A stretch of DNA of 64,000 nucleotides from Agrobacterium larrymoorei (GCF_013322225.1 NZ_JAAMFB010000005.1:124001-188000); one strand, 5' to 3'. Positions 9,399 through 19,918 are shown, counted from the first letter of the stretch. Made by a program: numbers and translations. The notes: generated by a model not told the origin, from the sequence alone.

Positions 9399-10400
9399 AT
9401 GACCAGTTTCTTTCGCACCAACAGACGCGGCCTGTTTGCCACCGCAGGCATTGGCGCACTTGCCGCCCCCTTCGTATTGCGGGGAACGGCGTTCGCCCAA
9501 CAGGCGCAACCGCAGACATCCATGGAGGTCGACCACGTCATGCCACCGGAAACCAACCGCTTCAAGCTCGGCAATTTCGAGGTCCTTGTCGTCAAGGATG
9601 GCGCAAGACCGTCGGGCAAGCCGCAGGAAACCTTCGGCACCAACCAGAGCGCCGAAGCTGTCGGCGAGCTTCTGGAGCAGAATTTCCTTCCGAAAGAGGA
9701 GTTCGTCAACAGCTTCTCGCCAGCTCTCATCAACACGGGAACGGACCTCGTGCTGTTCGATACGGGCTTTGGCGAAGGCGGTCGCGAAGCTGGCAACGGG
9801 CGACTTATCGAAGGGCTTGCTGCCGCAGGTTATACGCCGGACGACGTGACCGTGGTTGTGCTGACCCATATGCATGGCGACCATATTGGCGGCCTGATGG
9901 AGAAGGGCAAGCCAGCATTCTCCAAGGCGCGTTATGTCATGGGACAGGCGGAATACGACTTCTGGACGGATGAGAAGCGCGTCGGTACACCGGCAGAAAA
10001 CGGCCACAAGGGCGTGCTGGCGAGTGTGAAGCCTTTGGCCGAGAAAACAACTTTCATCGGCGATGGCGCGGAAGTCGTTCCCGGCATCACCGCTATGGCC
10101 GCCTTTGGACACTCCCCCGGGCACATGATCTTCCGTGCTGAATCGGAAGGCAAGGAACTGGTTCTCACGGCCGATACGGCGAACCATTACGTCCTTTCGC
10201 TGCAAAGACCGGAATGGGAAGTGCGTTTCGACATGGACAAAGCCGCCGCCGCCGCAAGCCGCAAAAAGGTGTTCGACATGATCGCCACCGACCGCGTCGC
10301 TTTCCTCGGTTATCACATGCCGTTCCCGTCTGTTGGATATGCGGAGAAGCTCGATACCGGCTACCGCTTCGTGCCGAAGTCCTATCAATTCGATATCTGA
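9399..10400 (+). CDS. Tat-exported MBL-fold metallo-hydrolase
   Basis: A 333-aa metallo-beta-lactamase-fold hydrolase, probably periplasmic. A twin-arginine signal (TNRRGLFATAGIGAL, Arg-Arg at residues 9-10) ends in an AFAQQ cleavage region. The zinc motif THMHGDHIGG, the upstream LFDTGFG strand, the downstream His in GHSPGHM and the Asp in LTADTANH complete the di-metal site. The start at 9399 is chosen for the GGAGAG ribosome site 4 nt upstream; the longer frame from 9387 lacks one. It is followed by a strong terminator and so is a single-gene unit, divergent from the MFS gene. The substrate is unknown; related proteins include lactonases and quorum-quenching enzymes, but nothing here decides. 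Confidence 0.85.
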   Translation: MTSFFRTNRRGLFATAGIGALAAPFVLRGTAFAQQAQPQTSMEVDHVMPPETNRFKLGNFEVLVVKDGARPSGKPQETFGTNQSAEAVGELLEQNFLPKEEFVNSFSPALINTGTDLVLFDTGFGEGGREAGNGRLIEGLAAAGYTPDDVTVVVLTHMHGDHIGGLMEKGKPAFSKARYVMGQAEYDFWTDEKRVGTPAENGHKGVLASVKPLAEKTTFIGDGAEVVPGITAMAAFGHSPGHMIFRAESEGKELVLTADTANHYVLSLQRPEWEVRFDMDKAAAAASRKKVFDMIATDRVAFLGYHMPFPSVGYAEKLDTGYRFVPKSYQFDI

Positions 10401-10425
10401 TACTGCTGTATCGCGACAACACATC

Positions 10426-10456
10426 AAAACCCGGAAGGCTTTTCCGGGTTTTTTCT
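10426..10456 (+). terminator. Rho-independent terminator of the MBL hydrolase gene
   Basis: An 11-bp stem AAAACCCGGAA/TTCCGGGTTTT with a 5-nt loop, running directly into a T-rich tail. Confidence 0.9.
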
Positions 10457-10568
10457 ATTCCCTTCCTGTCATAACCGTGTTACCAGCCCTCGCCAACTTC
10501 CAAGCAATCCTTTGCAGGGCCGCCGGGGTGAACTTTCGTTCCGGGTGGGCCATGCATTTTCAAATTAA

Positions 10569-12086
<1,518 letters not shown>

Positions 12087-12122
12087 TCTTTCGCTTCGGG
12101 TCGATAAGGTAATGACGATTTC

Positions 12123-12152
12123 ACGCTCTCCGAACCCCCGTTCGGGGAGCGT
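12123..12152 (+). terminator. Terminator of guaB
   Basis: A 13-bp stem (ACGCTC-T-CCGAAC with GTTCGG-G-GAGCGT, one T-G pair) with a CCCC loop, followed by CTTGTTTGTTG. The MAPEG ribosome site lies just after it. Confidence 0.8.
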
Positions 12153-12178
12153 CTTGTTTGTTGAATAAGGAGAATGCC

Positions 12179-12598
12179 ATGTCACCGACGACCGCCATGT
12201 TCTGGCCCATGATTGCCCACGCTTTTTTGGTCTTCGGTCTCTATGTCCTGCTTTTTCTACGTCGCAAGAAATTCACCTTCAGCAACGCGGACACTTTCAA
12301 ACAGTTTCGCGATTCGGGTGAGGAGGCCGTTCAGAGCCAGCTGGTGAACAAGAACATTGCCAACCAGTTTGAAATTCCGGTTCTGTTTCATGCGGCCTGC
12401 CTGCTGCTGTACATCACCGATGCGGACAACATCGTCACGATCATCCTCGGTTGGATATTCGTGTTCTCCCGCTTTCTGCAATCCTATGCACACGTTACCA
12501 GCAAGAGCCTGCGCTATCGCGCCCCGGCATTTGCCGCAGGATTCGCGGCTCTGGTTTTGATGTGGGCATGGCTGGCCATCTGGCTGGCGCTGGAATAA
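12179..12598 (+). CDS. MAPEG-family membrane protein
   Basis: A 139-aa integral membrane protein with four hydrophobic segments (about residues 7-27, 60-80, 85-105, 118-138). The arrangement, and the polar stretch FRDSGEEAVQSQLVNKNIANQFEIPVLFH cut here across positions 43-70, fit the MAPEG group (membrane-associated eicosanoid and glutathione metabolism proteins). Bacterial members are mostly uncharacterised glutathione-transferase or peroxidase-like proteins. The start ATG at 12179 has AAGGAGA 6 nt upstream. It sits between guaB and a dienelactone-hydrolase-like gene, near oxyR and gshA, so a role in thiol or peroxide handling is possible but only inferred. Confidence 0.75.
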   Translation: MSPTTAMFWPMIAHAFLVFGLYVLLFLRRKKFTFSNADTFKQFRDSGEEAVQSQLVNKNIANQFEIPVLFHAACLLLYITDADNIVTIILGWIFVFSRFLQSYAHVTSKSLRYRAPAFAAGFAALVLMWAWLAIWLALE

Positions 12599-12704
12599 TC
12601 GCGTCTACCCTTCACGTAAAAGTGTGCCAGTTGGCAGTTTCCTGCGCAGCCATTTGTCGTCTTCAGCCGTTACGTCTTGTTTTTATCTCTGGAGGAGGAA
12701 AGCA

Positions 12705-13583
12705 ATGGCGGACAAAACGGAAATCACGCAGGCCATGATCGATGCGTATGACGAGTATACGCACTTGAGCCTCGATAGACGGAAATTCATGGAAAAGCTG
12801 ACGCTGCTGGCAGGTTCGGGTGCTGCAGCGGCTGCCATTGCGCCGCTTTTGGCGGCAAACGGCGCGCAGGCGGCAATGGTGCCTGCAACGGATGAGCGCC
12901 TGTCAACGCAAGACGTGACCTATCCCGGTGGCAGCGGCGACATGAAGGGCTATCTGGCCGTGCCGAAAAACGCATCGGCCTCGCTCGGATCCGTCATCGT
13001 CATTCACGAAAACAGAGGCCTCAACGACCATATCAAGGATGTGGCCCGCCGCGTTGCGCTGGAGGGTTTTGTCGCGCTCGCTCCTGATTTCCTATCGCCG
13101 CAGGGCGGAACGCCTTCGGACGAAGACAAGGCGCGGGAAATGTTTACCGGCATGGACATGGCGGCCACGGTTGCCAATGCGGAAGCAAGCCGGATCTGGC
13201 TGAGCAAGCGCGATGGTGCGAATGGCAAGGTCGGTGCGGTCGGCTTCTGCTGGGGCGGCGGCCTCGTCAACCGGCTGGCAACCAGGTCGGAAGGCTTGAA
13301 CGCAGGCGTCGCCTACTACGGCGCACAGCCACCAGCCGCCGATGTCGCAGCAATAAAGGCGCCTTTGCTTCTCCACTATGCTGGGCTCGATGAGCGGATC
13401 AATGCGGGCATCGCGGATTATCGCAAGGCACTGGAAGCAGACGGCAAGACGTTTGAGATTTTCGTCTATGACGGTGTGAACCACGCCTTCAACAACGATA
13501 CTTCCAGCGCGCGTTACGATAAAGCAGCTGCCGATCTTGCATGGGGCCGGACGATCGATTTCTTCCGCAAATATCTCGCGTAG
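12705..13583 (+). CDS. Tat-exported dienelactone-hydrolase-family protein
   Basis: A 292-aa alpha/beta hydrolase of the dienelactone hydrolase (DLH) family. The nucleophile Cys lies in GAVGFCWGGG, the Asp in HYAGLDERIN and the His in GVNHAFNND, giving the Cys-Asp-His triad. A cytoplasmic lead of about 24 residues precedes a twin-arginine signal (SLDRRKFMEKLTLLAG, Arg-Arg at 25-26) and an Ala-rich hydrophobic stretch ending near residue 57, so it is probably exported. The ribosome site GGAGGAGG fixes ATG 12705. Its stop codon directly abuts the oxyR stop codon on the other strand, with no base between. The physiological ester is unknown. Confidence 0.85.
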   Translation: MADKTEITQAMIDAYDEYTHLSLDRRKFMEKLTLLAGSGAAAAAIAPLLAANGAQAAMVPATDERLSTQDVTYPGGSGDMKGYLAVPKNASASLGSVIVIHENRGLNDHIKDVARRVALEGFVALAPDFLSPQGGTPSDEDKAREMFTGMDMAATVANAEASRIWLSKRDGANGKVGAVGFCWGGGLVNRLATRSEGLNAGVAYYGAQPPAADVAAIKAPLLLHYAGLDERINAGIADYRKALEADGKTFEIFVYDGVNHAFNNDTSSARYDKAAADLAWGRTIDFFRKYLA

Positions 13584-14477
13584 CTAGCGCCGTTTGGCGC
13601 AATTGGCGATGGCTTGCGCCAGCGCCTCGATATCGGCTTTGCGGGCGCTCGATTTGCGCCAAACGAGGCCGATCTCGCGGGCAGGAGCCGGGTCCGCAAA
13701 GGGAACGATGCGCAGGTTGTTGCGGGTCGTTTCTGTCGAGATGGCAATTTCCGGGATAAGCGTCATGCCCATGTCGTGCGAAACCATCTGCAGCAACGTC
13801 GTCATGGACGTTGCGCCGTAGTTCACAAGACTGCGCTTGCCTGCCGTGCCGCAAACGGCAAGTGCCTGATCGCGCAGGCAATGGCCTTCCTCCAGCAACA
13901 ACAAACGGTCCATATCGACCTGGCCCTCGTCGACTGGCGAGATGAGAATGTCATCATCATTTCTGGCTGTGGCCATAAAAAAACGGTCGGTGAAGAGGTG
14001 GCAGGCTTCAAGTCCCTCGCCATCCACCGGAATGGCGGCGATGACGGCATCGAGTTTCCGCGCGATGAGATCGGAGACGAGGCGATCCGTAACCGCCTCC
14101 TTGAGTTCTATTTCGATCAGGGGATGTTGGGAACGCAGGTGCGGCACCAGCTGCGGAACGAGATAGGGCGCGATTGTGGGGATTATGCCTATGCGCACCA
14201 GACCTTCCAGCGCACGTCCGCTTTTGCGCGCTGTCTCCTCCAGCCGTTCCACTTCAAGCAGAATGGCTCTCGCATGGCGCAGCACCTCTTCGCCCTTCGG
14301 CGTGATGGTGATACCGCCACGACCGCGTTCCACCAACTTCACGTTCAGATGCTCTTCCATCTCCATGATCTGTACGGAAAGCGCAGGCTGGCTGATATTC
14401 GCCTCCGCCGCCGCCCTGCCGAAGTGCTGGGTGCGGGCCAAGGCATCGAAGTATCGCATTTGCCGGAGAGTGATCAT
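13584..14477 (-). CDS. oxyR: Hydrogen-peroxide-sensing LysR regulator OxyR
   Basis: LysR-type activator that senses peroxide by forming a disulfide. The 297-aa protein has the N-terminal winged helix-turn-helix (MRYFDALARTQHFGRAAAE) and the OxyR redox segment LLLEEGHCLRDQALAVC, with Cys200 and Cys209 matching E. coli Cys199 and Cys208, including the flanking GHCLRDQA. Just upstream of its start codon is GATAG-N7-CTATC, the OxyR binding half-site pattern, suggesting autoregulation. Unlike the usual rhizobial arrangement, no katA or ahpC gene is adjacent; the neighbours are a DLH-like hydrolase and a second LysR 47 nt upstream. Confidence 0.9.
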   Translation of the reverse strand: MITLRQMRYFDALARTQHFGRAAAEANISQPALSVQIMEMEEHLNVKLVERGRGGITITPKGEEVLRHARAILLEVERLEETARKSGRALEGLVRIGIIPTIAPYLVPQLVPHLRSQHPLIEIELKEAVTDRLVSDLIARKLDAVIAAIPVDGEGLEACHLFTDRFFMATARNDDDILISPVDEGQVDMDRLLLLEEGHCLRDQALAVCGTAGKRSLVNYGATSMTTLLQMVSHDMGMTLIPEIAISTETTRNNLRIVPFADPAPAREIGLVWRKSSARKADIEALAQAIANCAKRR

Positions 14478-14494
14478 GATAGGATTTTCCTATC
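14478..14494 (-). promoter_or_regulatory. Probable OxyR operator at the oxyR start
   Basis: GATAG-GATTTTC-CTATC, an ATAG-N7-CTAT motif as in the OxyR consensus, touching the start codon of oxyR. This position would let OxyR repress its own translation-proximal promoter region. Confidence 0.65.
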
Positions 14495-14524
14495 AATCAT
14501 CCCCCAAATAGCAAGCGGAATTTA

Positions 14525-15475
14525 TCACCAGCCGGGTGCCATATAGCCGGTCTTTGTGCGTGGCATGTTTGCGAAGACCTTGATCTGCGCATCGAGCTCA
14601 TCCGGCGGGGAAGCGAGCGAAATATTGTCCAGACATGCGGTGATGTGGTCGGTGATCGCGTTCATCAGGGAGGGAGAAAGGCCCGGACGCTTCATGAGGC
14701 CGATCTGAACGGGGGGCAGGGGCGGAAATCCGTCTGCGCCGGTCAGGACCCGCATGCCGGTGCGCAGGGTCGATTCCGGCAAGACCGAAACCGCCATGCC
14801 CGCCAGCACGGCGGCGGCGATGACGGTGGAAGACCAGCTCGTGAACAGCACCTGATATTCGCGGCCATCGGCATCCAGCGCGGAGGCAGCCTGCTGCCGC
14901 CACTGGCAATCCCTTCGTCCGACGGCAAGCGGCACGGGCACGTCGTCGCGCAGTGGATGATTGGCCGATGCCACCCAGCAAAGAGGTTCCGTTCGCACGA
15001 TATCGGAGGCGCGCGCGCGCGGGTTGTGGGTTACCAGCGCAATGTCCAGCTCTCCGCGCGTCAATTTTTCCGCAAGGCTGACGGAAGGCTCGCAGACGAT
15101 ATAGAGCTCGACATTCGGGTGGGTCTTGGCGAAACGCCCGATGATTTCCGGCATGTAGCGGTCGGCATAGTCGTCCGGCGTCCCGATCCGCAATGTCCCT
15201 TCCAGGCGGTTGTCATCGAAGGCGGCCACGGCCTCACTGTTGAGGCGGATGATGCGGCGGGCATAATGCATCAGCTTTTCACCTTCCGCAGTCAGCCTGT
15301 TGCCACGGCCATCCTTGGCGAAGAGCTGCTTTCCAAGACGTTCCTCCAGCCTGCGCATCTGCATGGAAACGGCCGATTGCGTCTTGAAAACCCGGTCGGC
15401 AGCCTTGGTAAAGCTGCCCGTGTCGACGATGGCGATGAAGGTATGAAGCTGATCGATGTCGAGTGGTGCGGTCAT
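14525..15475 (-). CDS. LysR-family transcriptional regulator
   Basis: A 316-aa LysR-type regulator. The winged helix-turn-helix lies at residues 6-65 (IDQLHTFIAIVDTGSFTKAA, then KTQSAVSMQMRRLEERLG), followed by a substrate-binding domain from about residue 95 (GTLRIGTPDDYADRYMPEII). It is upstream of oxyR on the same strand (47 nt) and divergent from the DUF1127 gene 215 nt away, the more likely local target. A TGATCA-centred imperfect palindrome at 15526-15539 lies in that gap. Effector unknown; the ligand domain gives no clear hint. Confidence 0.85.
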   Translation of the reverse strand: MTAPLDIDQLHTFIAIVDTGSFTKAADRVFKTQSAVSMQMRRLEERLGKQLFAKDGRGNRLTAEGEKLMHYARRIIRLNSEAVAAFDDNRLEGTLRIGTPDDYADRYMPEIIGRFAKTHPNVELYIVCEPSVSLAEKLTRGELDIALVTHNPRARASDIVRTEPLCWVASANHPLRDDVPVPLAVGRRDCQWRQQAASALDADGREYQVLFTSWSSTVIAAAVLAGMAVSVLPESTLRTGMRVLTGADGFPPLPPVQIGLMKRPGLSPSLMNAITDHITACLDNISLASPPDELDAQIKVFANMPRTKTGYMAPGW

Positions 15476-15525
15476 GGCACGTCATCCATAAGAGCTATTG
15501 ATAACTCACATTAGAAACATTCGTT

Positions 15526-15539
15526 GGACTGATCAATCC
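15526..15539. promoter_or_regulatory. TGATCA-centred palindrome between LysR and DUF1127 genes
   Basis: GGACTGATCAATCC, a 14-base palindrome with one mismatched pair, in the divergent gap. It is a weak candidate for the LysR operator. Confidence 0.3.
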
Positions 15540-15690
15540 TGTTGCGACATTTTGACGCTCGAAACAACCGATCAACCACGATTTTCCGCTAAGCGCCGGA
15601 TGGCAGGACGCGGTTGTCACAAACGTCATCGGGTCTTTGTGTAAAATGCAAAGGCCAACTCTTCTCGTGCCTTATCGAAGGGATAGTGTC

Positions 15691-15990
15691 ATGCGCACGG
15701 CAGAACGGAAAATGGAATTGCAGTTGACAGCGCCGGGTGCAGCGACGTGGAAACGCGTATCCGCATCGGGTATCGAGCTTCTTGCCGGATTGCTGCGAAA
15801 TGTCCGCCACCGTATCGCTGCGAACAAACTTGACGAGATGGATGACTGGCAACTGGCGGATATCGGCCTGTTGCGAACCGATGTGACGGATGCCTTCGAG
15901 ACGAGCCTTCTTGAAGACCCGACGCTCCATCTGGCGCGCTCCGCGCAGATGCGGGCTCGCAGCCGGTTCATCGGTTTACGAAAGAACTGA
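15691..15990 (+). CDS. DUF1127 small basic protein
   Basis: A 99-aa cytoplasmic protein with a DUF1127 segment at about residues 30-65 (NVRHRIAANKLDEMDDWQLADIGLLRTDV is the recognisable block, residues 36-64). DUF1127 proteins of rhizobia are small Arg-rich proteins; short members in Agrobacterium affect phosphate, carbon and RNA metabolism. This one carries a longer N-terminal part and a C-terminal tail ending MRARSRFIGLRKN. The ATG at 15691 is chosen over one at 15637 because of AAGG upstream. It is followed by two hairpins, the second a strong terminator, and is divergent from a LysR gene. Confidence 0.75.
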   Translation: MRTAERKMELQLTAPGAATWKRVSASGIELLAGLLRNVRHRIAANKLDEMDDWQLADIGLLRTDVTDAFETSLLEDPTLHLARSAQMRARSRFIGLRKN

Positions 15991-16033
15991 TTGCAGGCTT
16001 AGCTACGTACTTTTTGAAATACCCAGTTTCCCC

Positions 16034-16058
16034 GCAGGGTGATTGCCAATAACCCTGC
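16034..16058 (+). other. Hairpin downstream of the DUF1127 gene
   Basis: GCAGGGT (16034-16040) pairs with ACCCTGC (16052-16058). It precedes the main terminator by 5 nt. Confidence 0.4.
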
Positions 16059-16063
16059 CCTTT

Positions 16064-16100
16064 GCCCGGTGAACGGCCCCAAGCCGCACCGGGCTTTTTT
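16064..16100 (+). terminator. Terminator of the DUF1127 gene
   Basis: GCCCGGTG/CACCGGGC stem, followed by six T. It lies just before the convergent end of gshA. Confidence 0.88.
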
Positions 16101-16108
16101 ATGGGCTC

Positions 16109-17482
16109 TTAATACTGATATTCTTCGAAGACCGGCAGAACCGACTGGTTCCAGCGACCGTGATAGAGAGACAGCATATCCTCCGCCAAGGTAGACTTTT
16201 TCGCCAGAACCTCTTGGAGCGGGGAGAGGAACACGCTTTCGTCCTGACCATCACCATTGAGGCGTGCACGGCGCTGCAAACCGGTGCGCGAAATGGCGAC
16301 GACTTCACGGGCGATGTCGAGCAGAGGCTGGCCAGCAACGGAGGCCTTGAGGCCCTGTACCGGTACAGCATCGCGCAGCGCAAGAACGTCTTCGAACGTC
16401 CAGCCCGAGGTCATGGCGTCTGCCGCCGTCAGTGCTTCGTCATCGTAAAGCAGGCCGACCCAGAATGCGGGAAGCGCACAGATGCGACGCCATGGACCGC
16501 CGTCCGCGCCACGCATCTCCAGAAAACGCTTGAGCCGGACATCGGGGAAGAGCGTAGAAAGATGGTTCGTCCAGTCGCCGAGGTTCGGCTGCCAGTCGGC
16601 GATCTCGCCCTTCAACGCGCCGCCCATGAACTGGCGGAAGGTGATGTTGGTACAGTCTCGGTATTTGCCGTCGCGTACGATGAAGTACATTGGCACATCC
16701 AGCGCCCACTCGACATAATCCTTGAAACCGAAATCGGCATCGAAGGTGAACGGCAGGACGCCGGAGCGATTGTTATCGGTATCGCGCCAGATATCGCCAC
16801 GCCAGGAAAGCAGCCCATTCGGCTTGCCTTCGGTAAAGGGCGAGGAGGCGAACAGAGCTGTTACCAGCGATTGCAGCTTCATCGACACGCGCATCTTGCG
16901 GCGCATATCCGCTTCCGAAGAGAAGTCGAGATTCACCTGGATCGTGCAGGTGCGATACATCATGTCCAGACCTTGGGTGCCGACCTTGGGCATGTAGTTG
17001 GTCATGATGGCGTATCGGGACTTCGGCATCTTCGGTGTTTCATCGAGGCGCCAGAGCGGGCTTCCGCCGACGCCGAGGAAGCGGATGCCCATCGGCTCCG
17101 CGATCTCACGCAACACCGCCAAGTGCTGGTTCGATTCCTTGCAGGTTTCGTGCAGGTTTTCGAGAGGTGCGCCGGAAAGCTCGAACTGGCCACCTGGTTC
17201 GATCGAAATCGCTCCCATGCCGGAAGGTTCGCCAAGGCCGATGATGTTGTCGCCGTCCATGATCGGCTCCCAGCCCAGCTTCTGCTGCATCCCGGTCAAC
17301 AGCGCGGAGATGCTGGCCTCGCCGAAATAGGGAACCGGCGAATTGTCCTTGCGGAAAAACGCGAATTTTTCATGCTCGGTGCCGATGCGGAATTTCTCCG
17401 CCGGTCTGCAGCCACCCGCCAGATAATCTGTCAGTTCCTCAACGGAAGAGATCGGTGTCTGGTCGGTCGTATCGCGGGCCAT
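16109..17482 (-). CDS. gshA: Glutamate-cysteine ligase (plant/alphaproteobacterial type)
   Basis: ATP-dependent ligation of glutamate and cysteine, the first step of glutathione synthesis, in the cytosol. The 457-aa product belongs to the GCS2-type ligases shared by alphaproteobacteria and plants. Visible marks are FRIGTEHEKFAF near the start, ISIEPGGQFELSGAPL for substrate and metal binding, MTNYMPKVGTQGLDMMYRT, TCTIQVNLDF, and DNNRSGVLPF. It lies within a stretch containing oxyR and a MAPEG gene. rsmE follows upstream on the same strand after a 140-nt gap with no obvious terminator. gshB is not in the window. Confidence 0.95.
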   Translation of the reverse strand: MARDTTDQTPISSVEELTDYLAGGCRPAEKFRIGTEHEKFAFFRKDNSPVPYFGEASISALLTGMQQKLGWEPIMDGDNIIGLGEPSGMGAISIEPGGQFELSGAPLENLHETCKESNQHLAVLREIAEPMGIRFLGVGGSPLWRLDETPKMPKSRYAIMTNYMPKVGTQGLDMMYRTCTIQVNLDFSSEADMRRKMRVSMKLQSLVTALFASSPFTEGKPNGLLSWRGDIWRDTDNNRSGVLPFTFDADFGFKDYVEWALDVPMYFIVRDGKYRDCTNITFRQFMGGALKGEIADWQPNLGDWTNHLSTLFPDVRLKRFLEMRGADGGPWRRICALPAFWVGLLYDDEALTAADAMTSGWTFEDVLALRDAVPVQGLKASVAGQPLLDIAREVVAISRTGLQRRARLNGDGQDESVFLSPLQEVLAKKSTLAEDMLSLYHGRWNQSVLPVFEEYQY

Positions 17483-17622
17483 GAAAAGTACCTTGTCGTA
17501 ATATGCCGTGCGCGGCGTAGATGAAATCGCTGATAGGGCCGAGCAGCGCTACAAGCAAATGAATTTCTTTTAAGCATAGTTGAGCGCAGCGGATTTGCGC
17601 ACTGGCGACATAAAACCGCTGC

Positions 17623-18360
17623 CTATTTCCAATCGCCGAGAGTGGACTGAATGACCGTAAGAGCCGCCACCGCCGCCGTATCTGCCCTCAAGATGCGGGG
17701 GCCAAGCGGAATAGGGGTCACGAAGCTGCATTGGCGCAAAATCTGCCGCTCCTCTTCTGAAAATCCGCCTTCGGGACCGACGAGCAGCGCAAGTTGCTTT
17801 TCACTGATCTTTCCAAGAATGGGCAGGGGATTTTGCCCCTCATCGCCTTCGTCGCAATAGACGATACGGCGGTTGGCAGGCCATGTTTCCAGCAAATCTC
17901 TCAGCTTCACCGGCTCGCGAACCTCCGGTACGCAGAGAATGCCGCACTGTTCGGCGGCTTCGATAACATTGGCGCGAAGTTTGTCCATATTGGTGATCTT
18001 GCCCTGCACGTGCTGGGTCATCACCGGCTGAAGAACGCCAGCGCCCATCTCGACGGCTTTCTGCACCAGATAGTCCAGCCGCCCCACTTTCAGCGGCGCA
18101 AACAGATAATGCAGGTCGGAGACATTCGGCTGCGGGCGTGTCTGTTCGGCGGGGACGAGAAGGATTTTCTTGCGGCTGGGAAAGGTAAGCTGCGCTTTCC
18201 ATTCGCCGTCGCGTCCGTTGAAAAGCAATATTTCCGAGCCATCGGTCAGGCGCAACACGTTGGCGAGATAGTTGAACTGATCGCCATCGGCCTCGACTGC
18301 CTCTGCTTGGCGAAGAGGCTGATCGATGAACAGTCTCTGCATTCGGAAATTGGCGCGCAT
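17623..18360 (-). CDS. rsmE: 16S rRNA (uracil1498-N3)-methyltransferase RsmE
   Basis: SPOUT-class methyltransferase modifying U1498 of 16S rRNA. The 245-aa protein has the N-terminal PUA-like part (HVLR-equivalent [11 protein letters not shown]) and the trefoil-knot C-terminus with [13 protein letters not shown] and [17 protein letters not shown], both diagnostic for RsmE. It is followed in the same direction by gshA and preceded by the Pit transporter gene, 40 nt away, so the three may share transcription. The start at 18360 is an ATG; a second in-frame ATG six codons in (MQRLFIDQ) is equally possible. Confidence 0.95.
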   Translation of the reverse strand: MRANFRMQRLFIDQPLRQAEAVEADGDQFNYLANVLRLTDGSEILLFNGRDGEWKAQLTFPSRKKILLVPAEQTRPQPNVSDLHYLFAPLKVGRLDYLVQKAVEMGAGVLQPVMTQHVQGKITNMDKLRANVIEAAEQCGILCVPEVREPVKLRDLLETWPANRRIVYCDEGDEGQNPLPILGKISEKQLALLVGPEGGFSEEERQILRQCSFVTPIPLGPRILRADTAAVAALTVIQSTLGDWK

Positions 18361-18400
18361 GGTACTACTTCAATCTGAAATCCGGTGGCGTTCGGTGAAG

Positions 18401-19918
18401 TTACACGAACAGGGCATACATAATCGTATAAATGGTCGCCGCAAGCGCTGCACTCGAGGGAACGGTAATCGCCCATGCGGCGATGATCGTCATGAAATGC
18501 GACCGGCGCACCAGATAGCGGCGACGGACCTCCGAAGAGTTTTCTTCATACTCATCCGATGAAGCAGTGCTGCTCGTCACCGGTCCCTCGCCAGCGTGGA
18601 TCGCCTCCTGTCGCTTGCGGGCATTCTGGGTGTACCACTCACGGAAAAAACCGACGCCGAAGACCGCGCCGATAGCCGTGTGCGTGGTGCTGACAGGCAT
18701 TCCGAAAGTCGACGCCACCAGCACCGTCAGGGCGGTTGAAACAGAAACGCAAAAGGCCCGTATGGGATTGAGCTTGGTGATCTGCTCACCCACCAACCGG
18801 ATAAGGCGCGGGCCGAATAGCAGAATGCCGCAGGAAAGGCCGAATGCGCCGATCAGCATCACCCACTGCGGCGCGCGCGCTGCCTCACCGATGATATCGA
18901 ACTGCGTTGCTCGAACGATGGCCACCACCGGACCGATAGCATTGGAAACATCGTTGGCTCCATGCGCAAAAGACATGAGTGCTGCGGCAAGGATCAGCGG
19001 CCATTGGAAGAGCTGGCGCAATGACTGGTTCCGGTTCTCCAGACCCTGAGACTGCCTGCGGATCAGCGGGACGCACAAACGCCAGCTTATGATGCCGACT
19101 GTCAGGCCGGTCAGGCACGCAGTGCCAAGCGATATGACGACGATGCGGTGCAGGCCAAACCGGATCAGATAGGCCGTGAAGACCCCGCTCATGACGCCGA
19201 TCAGCACCGGCACCCATATCTGCGCGGCCTTGATCTTGTCATCCCGGTAGATGATGAATTCCTTGATGAAGGCAAGGAAGATGATGGCGAACATGGCGCT
19301 GATAAATGGCGTGGCGACCCATGTGAGTGCGATCCCCGTCAGCGATCCCCAATCGACCGCACGAAAACCGTAAGCTGCCGTGCCCGCGCCGGCCACTCCG
19401 CCGACGATGGTATGTGTCGTTGAGATTGGCGCTTTCAGAAGACTGGAGAGGTTGACGAGCAGGCCCGCCGCCAGCAAGGCGGACATCATCGCCCATGAAA
19501 AGATCGTCGGATCGGGAATGGTTTGAGTGCTGATGATCCCACGCGAAATCGTCTCAACGACATTTCCGCCGGTGATGACCGCACCGAGAACCTCGAAAGT
19601 CGCCGCGATGACGAGCGCCACGCCAATCGGCATGGCTTTCGCTCCCACGGCGGGACCGACATTGTTGGCCACGTCCTTTGCACCGATATTCATCGCCATA
19701 TATGCGCCGATGATCGATGCAGCGAGGACTTTCGCTGCCCCCGGCGCGTTTCCGGCATAGGCAAGGGCGACAAGGGCCGCAGTGACAAGAAACAGCAGGG
19801 CAGCGCCCGGAGCAACCAGACGGCGCGTCAGATGGTTCGTGGCTTCCTCGACACGCGTAAGCTTATCCAGATCCTTGTCCAGAGTGGGCTTCATGCGATG
19901 TATCGGTGTCTGCGCCAT
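18401..19918 (-). CDS. pit: PiT-family inorganic phosphate transporter
   Basis: Low-affinity, proton- or cation-coupled phosphate permease of the inner membrane. The 505-aa protein has the two PiT signature repeats: AMNIGAKDVANNVGPAVG near residue 78 and SFAHGANDVSNAIGPVV in the C-terminal half, with about 10-11 membrane segments and a central charged loop. It also has a hydrophilic N-terminal lead of about 35 residues. Rhizobial pit genes often follow a DUF47 (PhoU-like) gene; none is here. No convincing Pho box is visible in the 61 nt before it. Some family members move sulfate, so the substrate is probable rather than certain. Confidence 0.9.
   Translation of the reverse strand: MAQTPIHRMKPTLDKDLDKLTRVEEATNHLTRRLVAPGAALLFLVTAALVALAYAGNAPGAAKVLAASIIGAYMAMNIGAKDVANNVGPAVGAKAMPIGVALVIAATFEVLGAVITGGNVVETISRGIISTQTIPDPTIFSWAMMSALLAAGLLVNLSSLLKAPISTTHTIVGGVAGAGTAAYGFRAVDWGSLTGIALTWVATPFISAMFAIIFLAFIKEFIIYRDDKIKAAQIWVPVLIGVMSGVFTAYLIRFGLHRIVVISLGTACLTGLTVGIISWRLCVPLIRRQSQGLENRNQSLRQLFQWPLILAAALMSFAHGANDVSNAIGPVVAIVRATQFDIIGEAARAPQWVMLIGAFGLSCGILLFGPRLIRLVGEQITKLNPIRAFCVSVSTALTVLVASTFGMPVSTTHTAIGAVFGVGFFREWYTQNARKRQEAIHAGEGPVTSSTASSDEYEENSSEVRRRYLVRRSHFMTIIAAWAITVPSSAALAATIYTIMYALFV

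Noticed and set aside
16160-17524. 454-codon open frame antisense to gshA
   Set aside because: Shadow of gshA with no motif and no ribosome site.
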